Notes: generated by a model not told the origin, from the sequence alone. A stretch of 40,890 nt of DNA from Bifidobacterium breve (GCA_945861935.1 CAMAVU010000007.1:1-40890); one strand, 5' to 3'; counted from the stretch's first letter, positions 1 through 8,773 are shown. Numbers and translations are program-made.

Positions 1-73
1 TGGTGTCCTTTCGTCAGTCGACTTGGTGGTCAACCGACGAGTCTGGGGCCCGCGGTGGCCGGGCGTCGTTGCG

Positions 74-93
74 GTGCGTTCCGCAGAACGCAC
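74..93. repeat. 8-bp inverted repeat upstream of the lipoprotein gene
   Basis: GTGCGTTC (74-81) and GAACGCAC (86-93) are perfect complements around a CGCA loop. It could be a hairpin ending a gene to the left of the window or a protein-binding site. The half-sites are in the opposite order to an actinobacterial SOS box, so I do not call LexA. The rest of 1-244 contains no convincing gene, only a possible promoter. Confidence 0.4.
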
Positions 94-177
94 ATGCGCG
101 GAGTTTCCGGCCGCTACGTGCTCGTTACACCACTTCTAGCGACGTGACCGCAACGGCCTACGCGCCGTGGCGGTCCG

Positions 178-183
178 TATGCT
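178..183 (+). promoter_or_regulatory. Possible -10 hexamer of the lipoprotein gene
   Basis: TATGCT fits the TAnnnT form seen upstream of many genes in this window. A start of transcription near 190 would leave a leader of about 55 nt carrying the GAAAGG ribosome-binding site. No clear -35 is visible. Confidence 0.35.
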
Positions 184-244
184 TCCTTTCGTCCGTCGGG
201 GCATTCCCCGCGGCACAGATCACACGCCACCCGAAAGGCCCACG

Positions 245-727
245 ATGATCGCTTCCTCGCGTTTGGCTGCGGTATTCGCCGCGGCGGCCCTGTCCATCGG
301 TGCCCTCGCGGGATGCGGTGGATCGTCGGACGCGCCCGCGTCCGGGGACCCCGCGATGTCCCTCGAGCAGTTCGTGACACAGGTCAACGCCGTGTGCGCT
401 GATGCCGAGGCGCGCTCGGATGCGCTGGCGGTGCCCACCGACGCCGCTGACGTTGACGGCTTCCTGATCGAGCAGATCAACATCGCGAAGAACACGGCGG
501 ACGCCGTGGCCGCCCTCCCGGCGCCCCCGGAGATCGCATCCTCGGTGGAGACCATGGTGACCACGTGGGGCGAGATCGTTGCCCTTCTCACTACCGCCCA
601 GGACAACATCACCGCGGGGGAGGACCCTCTCGCCGCTCTCTCGGGGCTGGGCACCGAGGGTCCCGCTCTGGCGGCGACGGTGACGGCTGCCGCGACCGAG
701 GCCGGCCTCACGGAGTGCGCCAAGTAG
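245..727 (+). CDS. Small secreted lipoprotein of unknown function
   Basis: A 160-residue protein beginning with a type II signal peptide: positive residue R6, a hydrophobic stretch to about residue 20, and the lipobox L-A-G-C with the lipidated Cys at position 24. A Gly/Ser/Ala-rich linker follows, then a mostly helical, acidic, Ala-rich domain with two further cysteines (in VCADAEARS and TECAK) that could form a disulfide. I chose the ATG at 245 because GAAAGG lies about 8 nt upstream and because the signal peptide then starts correctly; an upstream in-frame ATG at 167 would bury it. It stands alone and ends at a strong hairpin. It resembles small actinobacterial extracytoplasmic lipoproteins, but I recognise no family. 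Confidence 0.8.
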   Translation: MIASSRLAAVFAAAALSIGALAGCGGSSDAPASGDPAMSLEQFVTQVNAVCADAEARSDALAVPTDAADVDGFLIEQINIAKNTADAVAALPAPPEIASSVETMVTTWGEIVALLTTAQDNITAGEDPLAALSGLGTEGPALAATVTAAATEAGLTECAK

Positions 728-736
728 TGACTCAGA

Positions 737-765
737 CCCCCGGCGCCCCGCGCGGGCGCCGGGGG
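737..765 (+). terminator. GC-rich hairpin terminator after the lipoprotein gene
   Basis: A perfect 12-bp stem (737-748 with 754-765) around a CGCGC loop begins 10 nt after the stop codon. There is no U-tract, which is common for terminators in GC-rich actinobacteria. Confidence 0.7.
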
Positions 766-1120
766 GCCCGCAGGCCGTGGGGTGCACCGCCCTGAAGGCG
801 GTGTCCACCAACGCGGGGGATGACCTAGCCCGGCGCGGCCCATCTGGCTCATCGGTGGCCTTTCCGAGCGCATGCAGGACGCCGTCATCGCACGGCGTGT
901 ACGCCACGTGACGAAGGCGGACGACACCGGCTGATGACCGGGGTTCACCCCGATCAATGCAGGAGATCGGGCTCCAGTCGCTAACCTCATCGGGTCGCCC
1001 GGCATTCAGCCGGTCGAGAGGTCGGCTTCCTTGGGTCCCGCCATGCTGGCGGTTCGGGTGAGCAGTGCCTCCCCAACCGCCGCGCGCCGCACAGGCCCGG
1101 TCACCACGAGGAGCAGTCAC
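766..1120. other. Non-coding stretch before the helicase gene
   Basis: About 355 nt without a convincing gene. It contains a small hairpin (CACCGCC 785-791 with GGCGGTG 797-803) and a TAACCT hexamer at 982-987 that could be the helicase -10. Transcription from there would give a long 5' leader of roughly 125 nt, which also holds short GGGGT/ACCCC and GCCGG-type inverted repeats. A regulatory leader is possible for a DEAD-box helicase, but I recognise no known RNA family. Confidence 0.35.
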
Positions 1121-2362
<1,242 letters not shown>

Positions 2363-2454
2363 CCCGGAGGGCTGTCGGCCTCGCGGAACCGATCCTCGCG
2401 CGGCGCCGCACGATGTGCACACCCAGGGGACGGCACCCCACATGGCGTGATCCT

Positions 2455-2487
2455 CACCGGGGTCGTCGGGATACCGCGACCCCGGTG
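2455..2487 (+). terminator. Hairpin terminator after the helicase gene
   Basis: An 11-bp perfect stem (2455-2465 with 2477-2487) and an 11-nt loop, about 90 nt after the helicase stop. Confidence 0.6.
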
Positions 2488-2595
2488 ACGTAGATCATTG
2501 GGTGAACGGGGCCAGGCCCGTGGTCACTGCGGCGGTTGGCGGCGTCAACGGTCCGCACCCGTCGTGCGCCCGGTACCACTGGTGACGGGGGCACC

Positions 2596-2625
2596 TTGCC
2601 CGGTGGGGTCGCTCCACCGTACGCT
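2596..2625 (+). promoter_or_regulatory. Promoter of the DUF4287/DUF1801 gene (leaderless)
   Basis: TTGCCC (2596-2601), an 18-nt spacer and TACGCT (2620-2625) form a good sigma-A promoter. Only six bases (2626-2631) separate the -10 from the GTG start, so the mRNA should begin at or next to the start codon. Confidence 0.6.
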
Positions 2626-2631
2626 GGCCGG

Positions 2632-3201
2632 GTGACGTCCCCGAGCGGCGATCGGTCCCGGTACTGGCCCGCGATCGAGAAGAAGTACGGCGAGCCGGTG
2701 GAGTGCTGGCTCGCCATCATGGAAACGCTCGCGGGCAGGACGTACGAGGATCAGGTTGCCCACCTGAGGGAGAACTTCGGGTTCAGCCGGACGCACGCCA
2801 ATGCTGTGGTCATGTACTCCCGCGGATCAACAACGTCGCGGCGGTTCGACACCCTCGACAGCTACCTGGCGACAGCCGACCCCACCGCGCAGAGGACCAT
2901 CCGCGCCATTGTCGCGGCCGTCCGGAAGGCCGATCCCGACATCAACGTCGTGATCGCCTGGAACCACCCGATGCTGAAATTGGGCGATCAGTACATCCTC
3001 GGGCTCTCCGTGGCGAAGGCGCACATCCTCATCGCACCTTGGGGGGCAGGGGTCCTCGATGCATTCCGGTCGAGGCTCGTCGGGTACACAGTGAACAAGA
3101 AGACGATCAGGGTCCCGATTGACTGGGATGTGGATGCCGCGGTGCTCAACGACCTGGCGGCGGCGCACCGTGCGCAACCGGGGGAGCCCTCCACCGGCTG
3201 A
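2632..3201 (+). CDS. DUF4287 plus DUF1801 domain protein
   Basis: A 189-residue protein with two small domains of unknown function. The N-terminal part (about 8-65, with YWPAIEKKYGEPVECWLAIM and a following H..NFGFSRTHAN) matches the DUF4287 pattern. The C-terminal part (about 75-175, with DPDINVVIAWNHPMLKLGD) matches the DUF1801/YdhG-type alpha/beta fold, whose members resemble iron-chaperone frataxin-like proteins in shape. No catalytic residues are evident. GTG at 2632 is chosen because a promoter -10 ends six bases upstream, which excludes the longer frame starting at 2536 from this transcript. It is cytoplasmic, with no signal peptide or membrane segment. Function is unknown. Confidence 0.82.
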   Translation: MTSPSGDRSRYWPAIEKKYGEPVECWLAIMETLAGRTYEDQVAHLRENFGFSRTHANAVVMYSRGSTTSRRFDTLDSYLATADPTAQRTIRAIVAAVRKADPDINVVIAWNHPMLKLGDQYILGLSVAKAHILIAPWGAGVLDAFRSRLVGYTVNKKTIRVPIDWDVDAAVLNDLAAAHRAQPGEPSTG

Positions 3202-3281
3202 GGGGTGGGATCGCGAGGGGGTTCCCTCCCAATCGTGACGTGAGGCCGGACGCCCCCGCCGTCGGCCATGAACGGGTGGGG

Positions 3282-3297
3282 CCAACGGTTCCGTTGG
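3282..3297. terminator. Short palindrome between two convergent genes
   Basis: CCAACGG TT CCGTTGG lies between the DUF1801 gene (ending 3201) and the DUF6636-like gene (ending 3436). It may act as a bidirectional terminator. The stem is short and no U-tract is present. Confidence 0.35.
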
Positions 3298-3406
3298 TGG
3301 CAGAGACAGAAGGGCGGCGGCGGGTCGGGACCGCTCGTCGGCGCTCTGCTGCGCAGGCCGCACCGCGCGGTTGGTTCCCGCGGTTGTCTGGGGTTGCCTC
3401 GCGGCC

Positions 3407-3435
3407 GGGGGCGGGGCCGGGGGCGGGGGCGGGGG
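3407..3435 (+). other. G-quadruplex-type run
   Basis: Five runs of four or five G separated by C or CC (3407-3411, 3413-3416, 3419-3423, 3425-3429, 3431-3435). The run lies immediately next to the stop codon of the convergent minus-strand gene, whose transcript would be C-rich here. Confidence 0.6.
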
Positions 3436-3909
3436 CTATGGGCTGTAGGTGCCGGCCGTTCGCTGCTTCGATATCACGAAGCCGTGGCCGCTCGGGGCGA
3501 CGCACCTCAGGCCCGTGGTCTCACTGCGGCATTCGAATGGGCCCCAGCGCCATCGGGTTCCGTACGCGAGGGTCTTGAAGCCGCTTCCGGTGGTCGGTGG
3601 GAGGGTGGTGTCGCCGTGGCACGTCCAGCGGGCGGGGCCCTGACGCCTCAGGCTCAGGGAGTCGCCGTATTCAAGATCGCACGCCGTGGGGCGGGCCGGC
3701 GTGCGGTAGGTGTGGGTGCGGATGTCGCATCGCAGGTACCAGCCGCCGCTTGATGATGCGTAGCAGCCGATGTTGCGACTGGGGGTGGTGATCTGGGCGG
3801 ACACCGCGGCCGCGCCAGCGGGGTCGGTGGCGGTCGTGGCCGATCCCAGCACCACTGTGGCGCAGGCCAGCCCGAGGAGTCCGATCGGGGATCGTGCGCG
3901 CACGATCAC
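3436..3909 (-). CDS. Secreted DUF6636-like protein
   Basis: A 157-residue protein with a Sec signal peptide: R4/R6, then a hydrophobic core ending near the AGAAAVSA region. The mature part has six cysteines (49, 61, 77, 97, 127, 136) that could make three disulfides. It follows the DUF6636 pattern: TPSRNIGCY, YLRCDI, a P..P..C motif, a W-x-C block, a YGT..W..G.F.C block, and the ending SGHGFVISKQ. Function is unknown for the family, which is found mainly in actinobacteria as small secreted proteins. Start is GTG at 3909; a second in-frame GTG lies two codons on. It lies 190 nt downstream of the aldo/keto reductase gene and probably has its own promoter. Family call is good; role unknown. Confidence 0.78.
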   Translation of the reverse strand: MIVRARSPIGLLGLACATVVLGSATTATDPAGAAAVSAQITTPSRNIGCYASSSGGWYLRCDIRTHTYRTPARPTACDLEYGDSLSLRRQGPARWTCHGDTTLPPTTGSGFKTLAYGTRWRWGPFECRSETTGLRCVAPSGHGFVISKQRTAGTYSP

Positions 3910-3983
3910 CCCGTCCCTGCCGGGGGGTGGGCGGACCCTGCCGTGACGAGCATGGTGCGCTTGCGGACCCTCATGGGCGAAAC

Positions 3984-3989
3984 GCTACA
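3984..3989 (-). promoter_or_regulatory. Possible -10 for the DUF6636-like gene
   Basis: Read on the minus strand this is TAGCGT, with GTCAGG just upstream. It would give a leader of about 70 nt. Weak evidence. Confidence 0.25.
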
Positions 3990-4099
3990 CCCTGACGGGA
4001 GGGCGGGCAACCGGCTCAGCGCCGGGGGTGTGCGCGGTCCCCGGTCGGGCGACCCCGCCCCACCACCAGCCCGGGGGCGCCGCCCGCAGCGCGACCACC

Positions 4100-5248
4100 C
4101 TACGCCCGCACGCCGCTCCCCAGATGCACCAGATCGCGGTCCGGGTCGATCCCCCACCGGCGGGCGACGGCCTCGAGGTCGGCCTCCATGGGCCAGGAGT
4201 CGGGCATCGGGTCGCCGTCGTGGGAGGGGGTACCGCCCTTGAGGCGCATGGAACCGTGGTTGTCGCCGAGACGGTCAATCTCGGCAAGGTCGGCTGCGGT
4301 GAGCACGATCTCCGCCGGGGTGGTGGCCAGTTCGCGCCGTTGGTCCTCCACGGCCTTGTGCCCCTCCCCCGCCTCCTGGATGAAGGTCGGCACCACGCAG
4401 TGGACGGCGGGCTGGGCGAGCGTCCACTGGGCCGCGAGCTGGAGGGGGGTGACGCCGTGGCGGGCGGCGATGGGCTGCACGGCGGCGAGGCGCGCGCGGC
4501 CAGCGGCCACCCATCCCGCGGGGCGGAACGCACGGTGGTCGCCGGGCGCGAGGCCGTCCTCGTCCGGCAGGTCGCCGTGGAAGATGCCGCCGTAGTCCAC
4601 GACCCGGGCGAGCACCTTCACCCCATGCTGCTCGAGAGCGGGCAGGGCCAGCCGGCCCGGCCAGGGCTCGAACGGGTTGAGGATGATCATGGCCCAGTCC
4701 ATCTCGCTGCCAAACGCCTCGACGCACCCGATCAGGTCGAGCGTGAAGCCGTTCGCCGGACCGGGGGCGATGCCGATCATGTGGGCGAGGCCCTCCGCGC
4801 GCAGGTCCCCCATGGCGCGCCACACCACCTCGCTCGTGTACCCGATGCGGTCCGGGTTGTGCAGCATCACCAGATCCACGTGATCGGTGCCCAGGCGCTC
4901 CAGACTCGCCTCGAGGGCGCCGAACAGGTAGTCGCGATAGGCGTCCTCGCCGCGCAGTGCGGGGCTGGTGAACCGGGGGTACCCGCTCGAGCCCTGCCGC
5001 ACGCCGTTCACGAAGTCGTGCCCGATCGCGGCGGCGATGCAGTACGACCCGCGATCGAGTCCTGCCGTGGCCCGGCCGACGATACGGTCCGCCTCACCCT
5101 CCGCATACACGTCGGCGGTGACCACCGTGCAGATGTCGTCTCCGGGACGCAGGAGAGCCTCGAGGCGCGCGTCGTCGAGCGGAACGCCGAAGTGCATGAC
5201 GCGCCCCCCGCTCCAGGCGCCGATCGCCGTGTGCCCGATCCCGGCCAT
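4100..5248 (-). CDS. Aldo/keto reductase family protein
   Basis: A 382-residue NAD(P)H-dependent oxidoreductase-like protein with the (beta/alpha)8 aldo/keto reductase fold. Visible family marks are the DVYAEGEAD segment in the position of the catalytic Asp/Tyr motif, LERLGTDHVDLVMLHNPD carrying the catalytic His, and the C-terminal TPLQLAAQWTLAQPAV block. The conserved Lys of the catalytic tetrad appears to be missing: where relatives have a K-V-G-type motif this protein reads CIAAAIGHDF, so normal reductase chemistry is doubtful. ATG at 5248 is preferred, with CACAAT six bases upstream as for other leaderless genes here. A GTG at 5302 that overlaps the S4 gene stop (GTGA) is the alternative; its 18 extra residues look non-homologous. 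Substrate unknown. Confidence 0.8.
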   Translation of the reverse strand: MAGIGHTAIGAWSGGRVMHFGVPLDDARLEALLRPGDDICTVVTADVYAEGEADRIVGRATAGLDRGSYCIAAAIGHDFVNGVRQGSSGYPRFTSPALRGEDAYRDYLFGALEASLERLGTDHVDLVMLHNPDRIGYTSEVVWRAMGDLRAEGLAHMIGIAPGPANGFTLDLIGCVEAFGSEMDWAMIILNPFEPWPGRLALPALEQHGVKVLARVVDYGGIFHGDLPDEDGLAPGDHRAFRPAGWVAAGRARLAAVQPIAARHGVTPLQLAAQWTLAQPAVHCVVPTFIQEAGEGHKAVEDQRRELATTPAEIVLTAADLAEIDRLGDNHGSMRLKGGTPSHDGDPMPDSWPMEADLEAVARRWGIDPDRDLVHLGSGVRA

Positions 5249-5254
5249 TCCACG

Positions 5255-5260
5255 ATTGTG
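5255..5260 (-). promoter_or_regulatory. Possible -10 of a leaderless aldo/keto reductase transcript
   Basis: CACAAT on the minus strand, exactly six bases before the ATG at 5248. The first base departs from TAnnnT, so this is weaker than the others. Confidence 0.35.
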
Positions 5261-5298
5261 GCACCGCCCCGGCGGGATGGGCGGGCCGTTCGTCCCCG

Positions 5299-5511
5299 TC
5301 ACGGGCGCGCGACGACCCGGAGTTGCTCGCCCCCGGCCTCCACGATGTCCCCCGGGTGCACCTGCCGACCGCGGCGGTCGTCGGGCACGCCGTTCACGCG
5401 CACCCCATCTCCGAGGATCGCCTTCACGTCCCCGCCGCCCGACGCGAGGCCGGCCAGTTTGAGGAGCTGCCCCAGCCGGATCATGTCGCCGCTGATCGGG
5501 ATCTCACGCAC
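5299..5511 (-). CDS. S4-domain RNA-binding protein (YbcJ-like)
   Basis: A 70-residue protein that is almost entirely one S4 RNA-binding fold: the helix IRLGQLLKLAGLASGGGDVK followed by the loop-strand segment GVRVNGVPDDRRGRQVHPGD. This matches the short YbcJ/YaaA-type S4 proteins, which bind structured RNA and are often linked to ribosomes. Start is GTG at 5511, with TATCGT seven bases upstream and no Shine-Dalgarno, so it is probably leaderless. Its stop overlaps a possible GTG start of the aldo/keto reductase gene. It is divergent from ctaG with only 41 nt between start codons. Confidence 0.85.
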   Translation of the reverse strand: MREIPISGDMIRLGQLLKLAGLASGGGDVKAILGDGVRVNGVPDDRRGRQVHPGDIVEAGGEQLRVVARP

Positions 5512-5518
5512 GCCGGTG

Positions 5519-5544
5519 ACGATACCCCTGCCCCGCGATACCGT
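5519..5544. promoter_or_regulatory. Back-to-back -10 hexamers for the S4 gene and ctaG
   Basis: TATCGT on the minus strand (5524-5519) lies 7 nt before the S4 gene GTG. TACCGT on the plus strand (5539-5544) lies 8 nt before the ctaG GTG, with GTGACG (5516-5521) as its -35 at 17-nt spacing. The two promoters overlap, so they should compete for polymerase. Confidence 0.5.
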
Positions 5545-5552
5545 GCGGGATC

Positions 5553-6566
5553 GTGAGCCGTACCCGCTGGATCCCCATCGTCTTGGTGTGCGGTTCGATC
5601 ATCGCCCTGTCGCTGGTGGTCGCCGTCACGACTGATGGTGCCTCGGAGTTCTGGGGCGGATACGAGGACGCCCTCGCACGTGTCGCGTCCGGGCCGTGGT
5701 GGCAGTTGTGGGTGCTTCCCGGGCTGCTGCTCGCGCTCGTCGCGGCTCTCGGCATTGGAATCCGCACCTCCCCCGCCTGGGCCCGTTCCCCCGGGGACAG
5801 CAGGTGGCGGGCCCTGTTCCTGTGGGGCGGGGTCCTCGTGCTTGCCGTGTCGGTGTGCGCGCCCGTTGCCGTGGTCGCGCAGGGTGGCCTGCTCTCCGCG
5901 CACATGGTCCAGCACGTTCTCATCGGGGGGCTCGGGGCCCTGCTCATCCTGCTGGCCGTGCCCGGGGCGACGCGCGGCACACGGGAGCGCCGGAGGGTTC
6001 TGGCCATCGTGCTGCATCCGGCCGTCGCGTTCGCCATCTGGCTGGCATCCACCATCGCCTGGCTGGTGCCCGACCTGCACCACGAGGTCCTCTCGCGACC
6101 CTGGGTCTGGCTGGCCCAGCAGGTCGCGGTGTTCGTGGCCGGGATCATCATGTGGGCGCCCGTCACCGACCGCATCGTGGACCCGCCCGCGTGGTTCCGG
6201 ACCGGGCCGAAGTGCGCCTACATGATCGCGGTGTGGTTCACGGGCGTGGCGATCGCAAACGTCTACTGGTTCTCGGGCACCCCGTTCTACGACTCCCACA
6301 CCGCCGGCGCAGCCGCACTCGGCCTGTCCCCCCTTGAGGATCAGGCATATGCGGGGACCGTGATGATTCTGGCCCACTGTGCGATCACGTTCGGCGCCAT
6401 CGGTGTCCTGTTCTTCCGCCACGCAGCCGAGCGCGGGCTGGAGCAGCGGCTCATCGAGGCGGGAGTCCCCGAGGATGAGGTGCACCGCGCCACGTTCGAC
6501 GGAGCGCTGCCCGATCTGGCTGCACGCATGGACGTTGCGGTGCACACGCGGACGGGGCTGGACTGA
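5553..6566 (+). CDS. ctaG: Cytochrome c oxidase assembly protein, CtaG/caa3 type
   Basis: A 337-residue polytopic membrane protein of the Bacillus CtaG/caa3_CtaG family, needed for maturation of heme-copper cytochrome c oxidase. About seven or eight hydrophobic segments are visible, starting with residues 7-27. Family marks include LSAHMVQHVLIGGLGALLI, with the conserved His pair, then LHPAVAFAIW, the LHH motif in LVPDLHHEVLS, and a C-terminal MILAHCAI segment. The last 50 residues are a charged cytoplasmic tail. Start is GTG at 5553 without a ribosome-binding site but with a -10 eight bases upstream. It is coupled to the next gene by a TGATG overlap at 6564-6568. No other oxidase gene lies in the window. 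Confidence 0.88.
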   Translation: MSRTRWIPIVLVCGSIIALSLVVAVTTDGASEFWGGYEDALARVASGPWWQLWVLPGLLLALVAALGIGIRTSPAWARSPGDSRWRALFLWGGVLVLAVSVCAPVAVVAQGGLLSAHMVQHVLIGGLGALLILLAVPGATRGTRERRRVLAIVLHPAVAFAIWLASTIAWLVPDLHHEVLSRPWVWLAQQVAVFVAGIIMWAPVTDRIVDPPAWFRTGPKCAYMIAVWFTGVAIANVYWFSGTPFYDSHTAGAAALGLSPLEDQAYAGTVMILAHCAITFGAIGVLFFRHAAERGLEQRLIEAGVPEDEVHRATFDGALPDLAARMDVAVHTRTGLD

Positions 6567-7702
6567 TGCGCCTCATCGCGGGTCTGGCAATCGCCTGCGC
6601 CGTCGCCCCCCTCGCGGTGGGATCACCGTTGCCCATGCGCCCGGTCCCCGGGGAGGCCTTCTTCGGCGAGGTCGTGGCGCTCGCGCCCCGGATGGCCACC
6701 ACGGCGACCGTGGGGAGCCGCGGCCGGGCCACCCGCGTCGCCGTGACGGCCCGTATCGCCCGTGCCCGGCTCACAGGGGGCCCGGGCAGTCGGAACATCA
6801 CCGTCGTGATGCGCCGAGCGGATGGTCATCCCGTCGCCCGGCGCGACACGTCGGGTGCCTACCTCCTTCCCAGGTCGGGACAGGTGGCGGTGGCAGGGAA
6901 CCGGCGGTGGGGTCGTATGCAGGCCGCCGTCCAGCGGATCGCCGGGAGGTACCCCGGGCCGACGGCCATCTGGGTACACGACGTCCGGACGGGCCGGGTA
7001 GCGGCCTGGAATGCCGACGCCGAGTTCCCGGGCGCCAGTCTGGTGAAGCTCCCCCTCGCGGTCGGCGCAGTGATGCGGATGGGAAGCCGGCCGTGGACCC
7101 ACCCCTCGTGGGCCGATGTCGGTGAGGTATTGCGCCGGAGCAGTGACCACGCCGCCAACCGACTCGTGAACGCGGTCGGGTCCGGGTGCGGAGGCGGCCC
7201 CGATGCGGCGGCGGCGGACGGCCTGCGTCGACTCGGGGCTCGTCACAGCACGTATCCCGGGTGCTACCTCGTGGAGCACGAGCTGCAGCCGCGCCTCCCC
7301 GCAGGCGGGGTCACCGACGTGCCCGAGTGGTCCACGCGCCACACCACCGCGCGCGACATGGGCCGCATGCTCTTCTCGCTGCAGGCCGCGGCGGTACCCA
7401 CGGCCGCGGGCCGCAGGAACACGGGCATCGATCCCCTCCGCGCCCGTCTCGTGCTCGGCCTGCTCCTGACTGCCGACCATACCGGGGGCAACGACTCCCT
7501 GTTCGCTCCGGGTCTTCCCGCCGGCACCCCCGTCGCCGAGAAGCGCGGGTGGCGCTCGGGCGAGCAGCACGGTGCGGCGATCGCCTACACCCCGCGCGGG
7601 CCGGTGATCATGGTCGTCCTTACGCAGGCCACGGGGGATGTGAATCCCGCCATCGCCCGGGCGATGGGCATGGACGTCGCACGCGCCGTGATGGCGGGCT
7701 GA
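6566..7702 (+). CDS. Secreted beta-lactamase-like serine hydrolase
   Basis: A 378-residue exported protein of the class A beta-lactamase/penicillin-recognising superfamily. The signal peptide spans residues 1-20. A variable region to about 110 precedes the catalytic domain. The SxxK motif is S158-L-V-K161 in GASLVKLPL; the second motif is SDH (193-195) where beta-lactamases have SDN; the KTG-like motif is K-R-G in VAEKRGWRSG, followed by AIAYTPRGPVIMVVLT. Such proteins may be beta-lactamases, D,D-peptidases or esterases; SDH and KRG argue against a classical lactamase. ATG at 6566 overlaps the ctaG stop by one base, so translation is coupled and export alongside the membrane protein CtaG is likely. 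Substrate unknown. Confidence 0.82.
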   Translation: MRLIAGLAIACAVAPLAVGSPLPMRPVPGEAFFGEVVALAPRMATTATVGSRGRATRVAVTARIARARLTGGPGSRNITVVMRRADGHPVARRDTSGAYLLPRSGQVAVAGNRRWGRMQAAVQRIAGRYPGPTAIWVHDVRTGRVAAWNADAEFPGASLVKLPLAVGAVMRMGSRPWTHPSWADVGEVLRRSSDHAANRLVNAVGSGCGGGPDAAAADGLRRLGARHSTYPGCYLVEHELQPRLPAGGVTDVPEWSTRHTTARDMGRMLFSLQAAAVPTAAGRRNTGIDPLRARLVLGLLLTADHTGGNDSLFAPGLPAGTPVAEKRGWRSGEQHGAAIAYTPRGPVIMVVLTQATGDVNPAIARAMGMDVARAVMAG

Positions 7703-7703
7703 A

Positions 7704-7736
7704 CACACCCGCCATCTGGCACCTGCTGGCGGTGTG
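7704..7736 (+). terminator. Hairpin after the serine hydrolase gene
   Basis: CACACC-C-GCCA (7704-7714) pairs with TGGCGGTGTG (7727-7736) with one bulged C, starting two bases after the stop codon, and is followed by ATTCTC. Confidence 0.6.
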
Positions 7737-7789
7737 ATTCTCCCGGTCGGGGTGCGACACCCGTCGCCAGTCGTCGTGGGACCCGATCC

Positions 7790-8060
7790 ATGGGCACGGA
7801 CACCGCGCAGGACCTGAAACCGGCGAGACGACGGTCGGGCTCACCGCCGTCATCGCCATCGTGTTCAACGCGATGGGCGTGGTCGGGGTTGTGGCGGCCA
7901 TCGGTGACACTGGTGGCGAGGGCAGCCGCTGGCTCCTGCCATGGGCGTCCTCATCGGCGCCGCGTAGCCCTCGTCCTCGGCGTGGGCGATCGGCCTTCTG
8001 GTCGGCATCCATTTCCTCTTCGATGGGCTCGGCCTGGTCCTGCTGGCCTCCGGCGCTGAG
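7790..8060 (+). pseudogene. Probable remnant of an HdeD-like membrane protein gene
   Basis: In the otherwise empty 490-nt gap 7703-8192, two stretches in different frames translate to membrane-like segments. One, about 7826-7945, reads VGLTAVIAIVFNAMGVVGVV and then WLLPW. The other, about 7975-8060 after an in-frame TAG, reads AIGLLVGIHFLFDGLGLVLL. Both resemble the repeated helices of HdeD/DUF308 proteins, whose last helix often reads like G-I-x-L-L-x-x-G-I. The frames are joined only by shifts and a stop, so a decayed gene is the simplest reading. The family link is from general resemblance and could be wrong; nothing else is visible in the gap. Confidence 0.35.
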
Positions 8061-8192
8061 AACTCCTGCTCCCTCTCCCGGCACCGGGCCGTGGAGAGGG
8101 AGCGCGTTCTCCATGCAAGCGACCCCCGAAGGTGCTTTCATTCACGCGCCCGACCCGGGCATGCTCCACCCACCAAGGAGATACCGAGACCT

Positions 8193-8765
8193 ATGGCCGT
8201 CACTGTCCAGAGCCCGCCCGTATCGCCCGCAGAGGCGATGTCACTCCTCGGCATATCGGCCGAGCACACGAACACCGGACGCCGTAACCGGGCTCTCGTG
8301 GCCATTCTGTGGCGCGTTGGCCTGCGCCCCGGTGAGGCGCTGGAGGTCTCCGCCGCTGACATCGACATGTCCGCACGGACGGTACGCATTGGCGACCGCG
8401 TCGCCGGCATGGACGACATCGCCCTCCGGGCGATTCAGACCTGGGCGGAGGCCCGGGGTGGGCTCGGGCTCACGGACACCGGTCCCTTTCTCTCGACCCT
8501 GCGCGGCAAGCCTCTGAGCCAGGCGTACGTGCGCGAGTTGCTGCCCCGCCTCGCCGCGCGCGCCGGCATTACCCCACGGGTCCACGCGATGGGCCTGCGC
8601 TACGCATGTGCCGCCGAGATGTCCGGGGAGGGTGTGCCCACCGAGATCATCGAGGCACAACTCGGCATCCGGCCGCAGTCGTCGGTGGCGCGGTACCTGC
8701 CGATCCCGGACGACGAGGACATCGTCGCTGCGATGGCCTCGCGCACGCCACCGCCGATCGGCTAA
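8193..8765 (+). CDS. Tyrosine recombinase catalytic domain protein, without an N-terminal domain
   Basis: A 190-residue protein that matches only the C-terminal half of XerC/D-type integrases. Recognisable parts are RRNRALVAILWRVGLRPGEAL with catalytic Arg45, VHAMGLRYACAAEM with His131 and Arg136, and QLGIRPQSSVARYLP with Tyr168. The usual second His/Trp is Arg160 and the beta-hairpin Lys is not evident (VRIGDRVAGMDD), so activity may be weak or lost. The SAM-like core-binding domain is absent, which would hinder independent DNA binding. ATG 8193 is preceded by AAGGAG at about 12 nt. The stop is only 8 nt from the next gene, so the two are probably co-transcribed. No attachment sites or cargo are visible. 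Confidence 0.78.
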   Translation: MAVTVQSPPVSPAEAMSLLGISAEHTNTGRRNRALVAILWRVGLRPGEALEVSAADIDMSARTVRIGDRVAGMDDIALRAIQTWAEARGGLGLTDTGPFLSTLRGKPLSQAYVRELLPRLAARAGITPRVHAMGLRYACAAEMSGEGVPTEIIEAQLGIRPQSSVARYLPIPDDEDIVAAMASRTPPPIG

Positions 8766-8773
8766 GCACTCCG

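Noticed and set aside
74-93. SOS/LexA box
   Set aside because: The repeat is GTTC-N4-GAAC; the actinobacterial LexA site is GAAC-N4-GTTC, the reverse order.
8193-8765. Integrase of a mobile element or integron
   Set aside because: There are no att-like repeats, cassette array, phage genes or composition change, and the N-terminal DNA-binding domain is missing.
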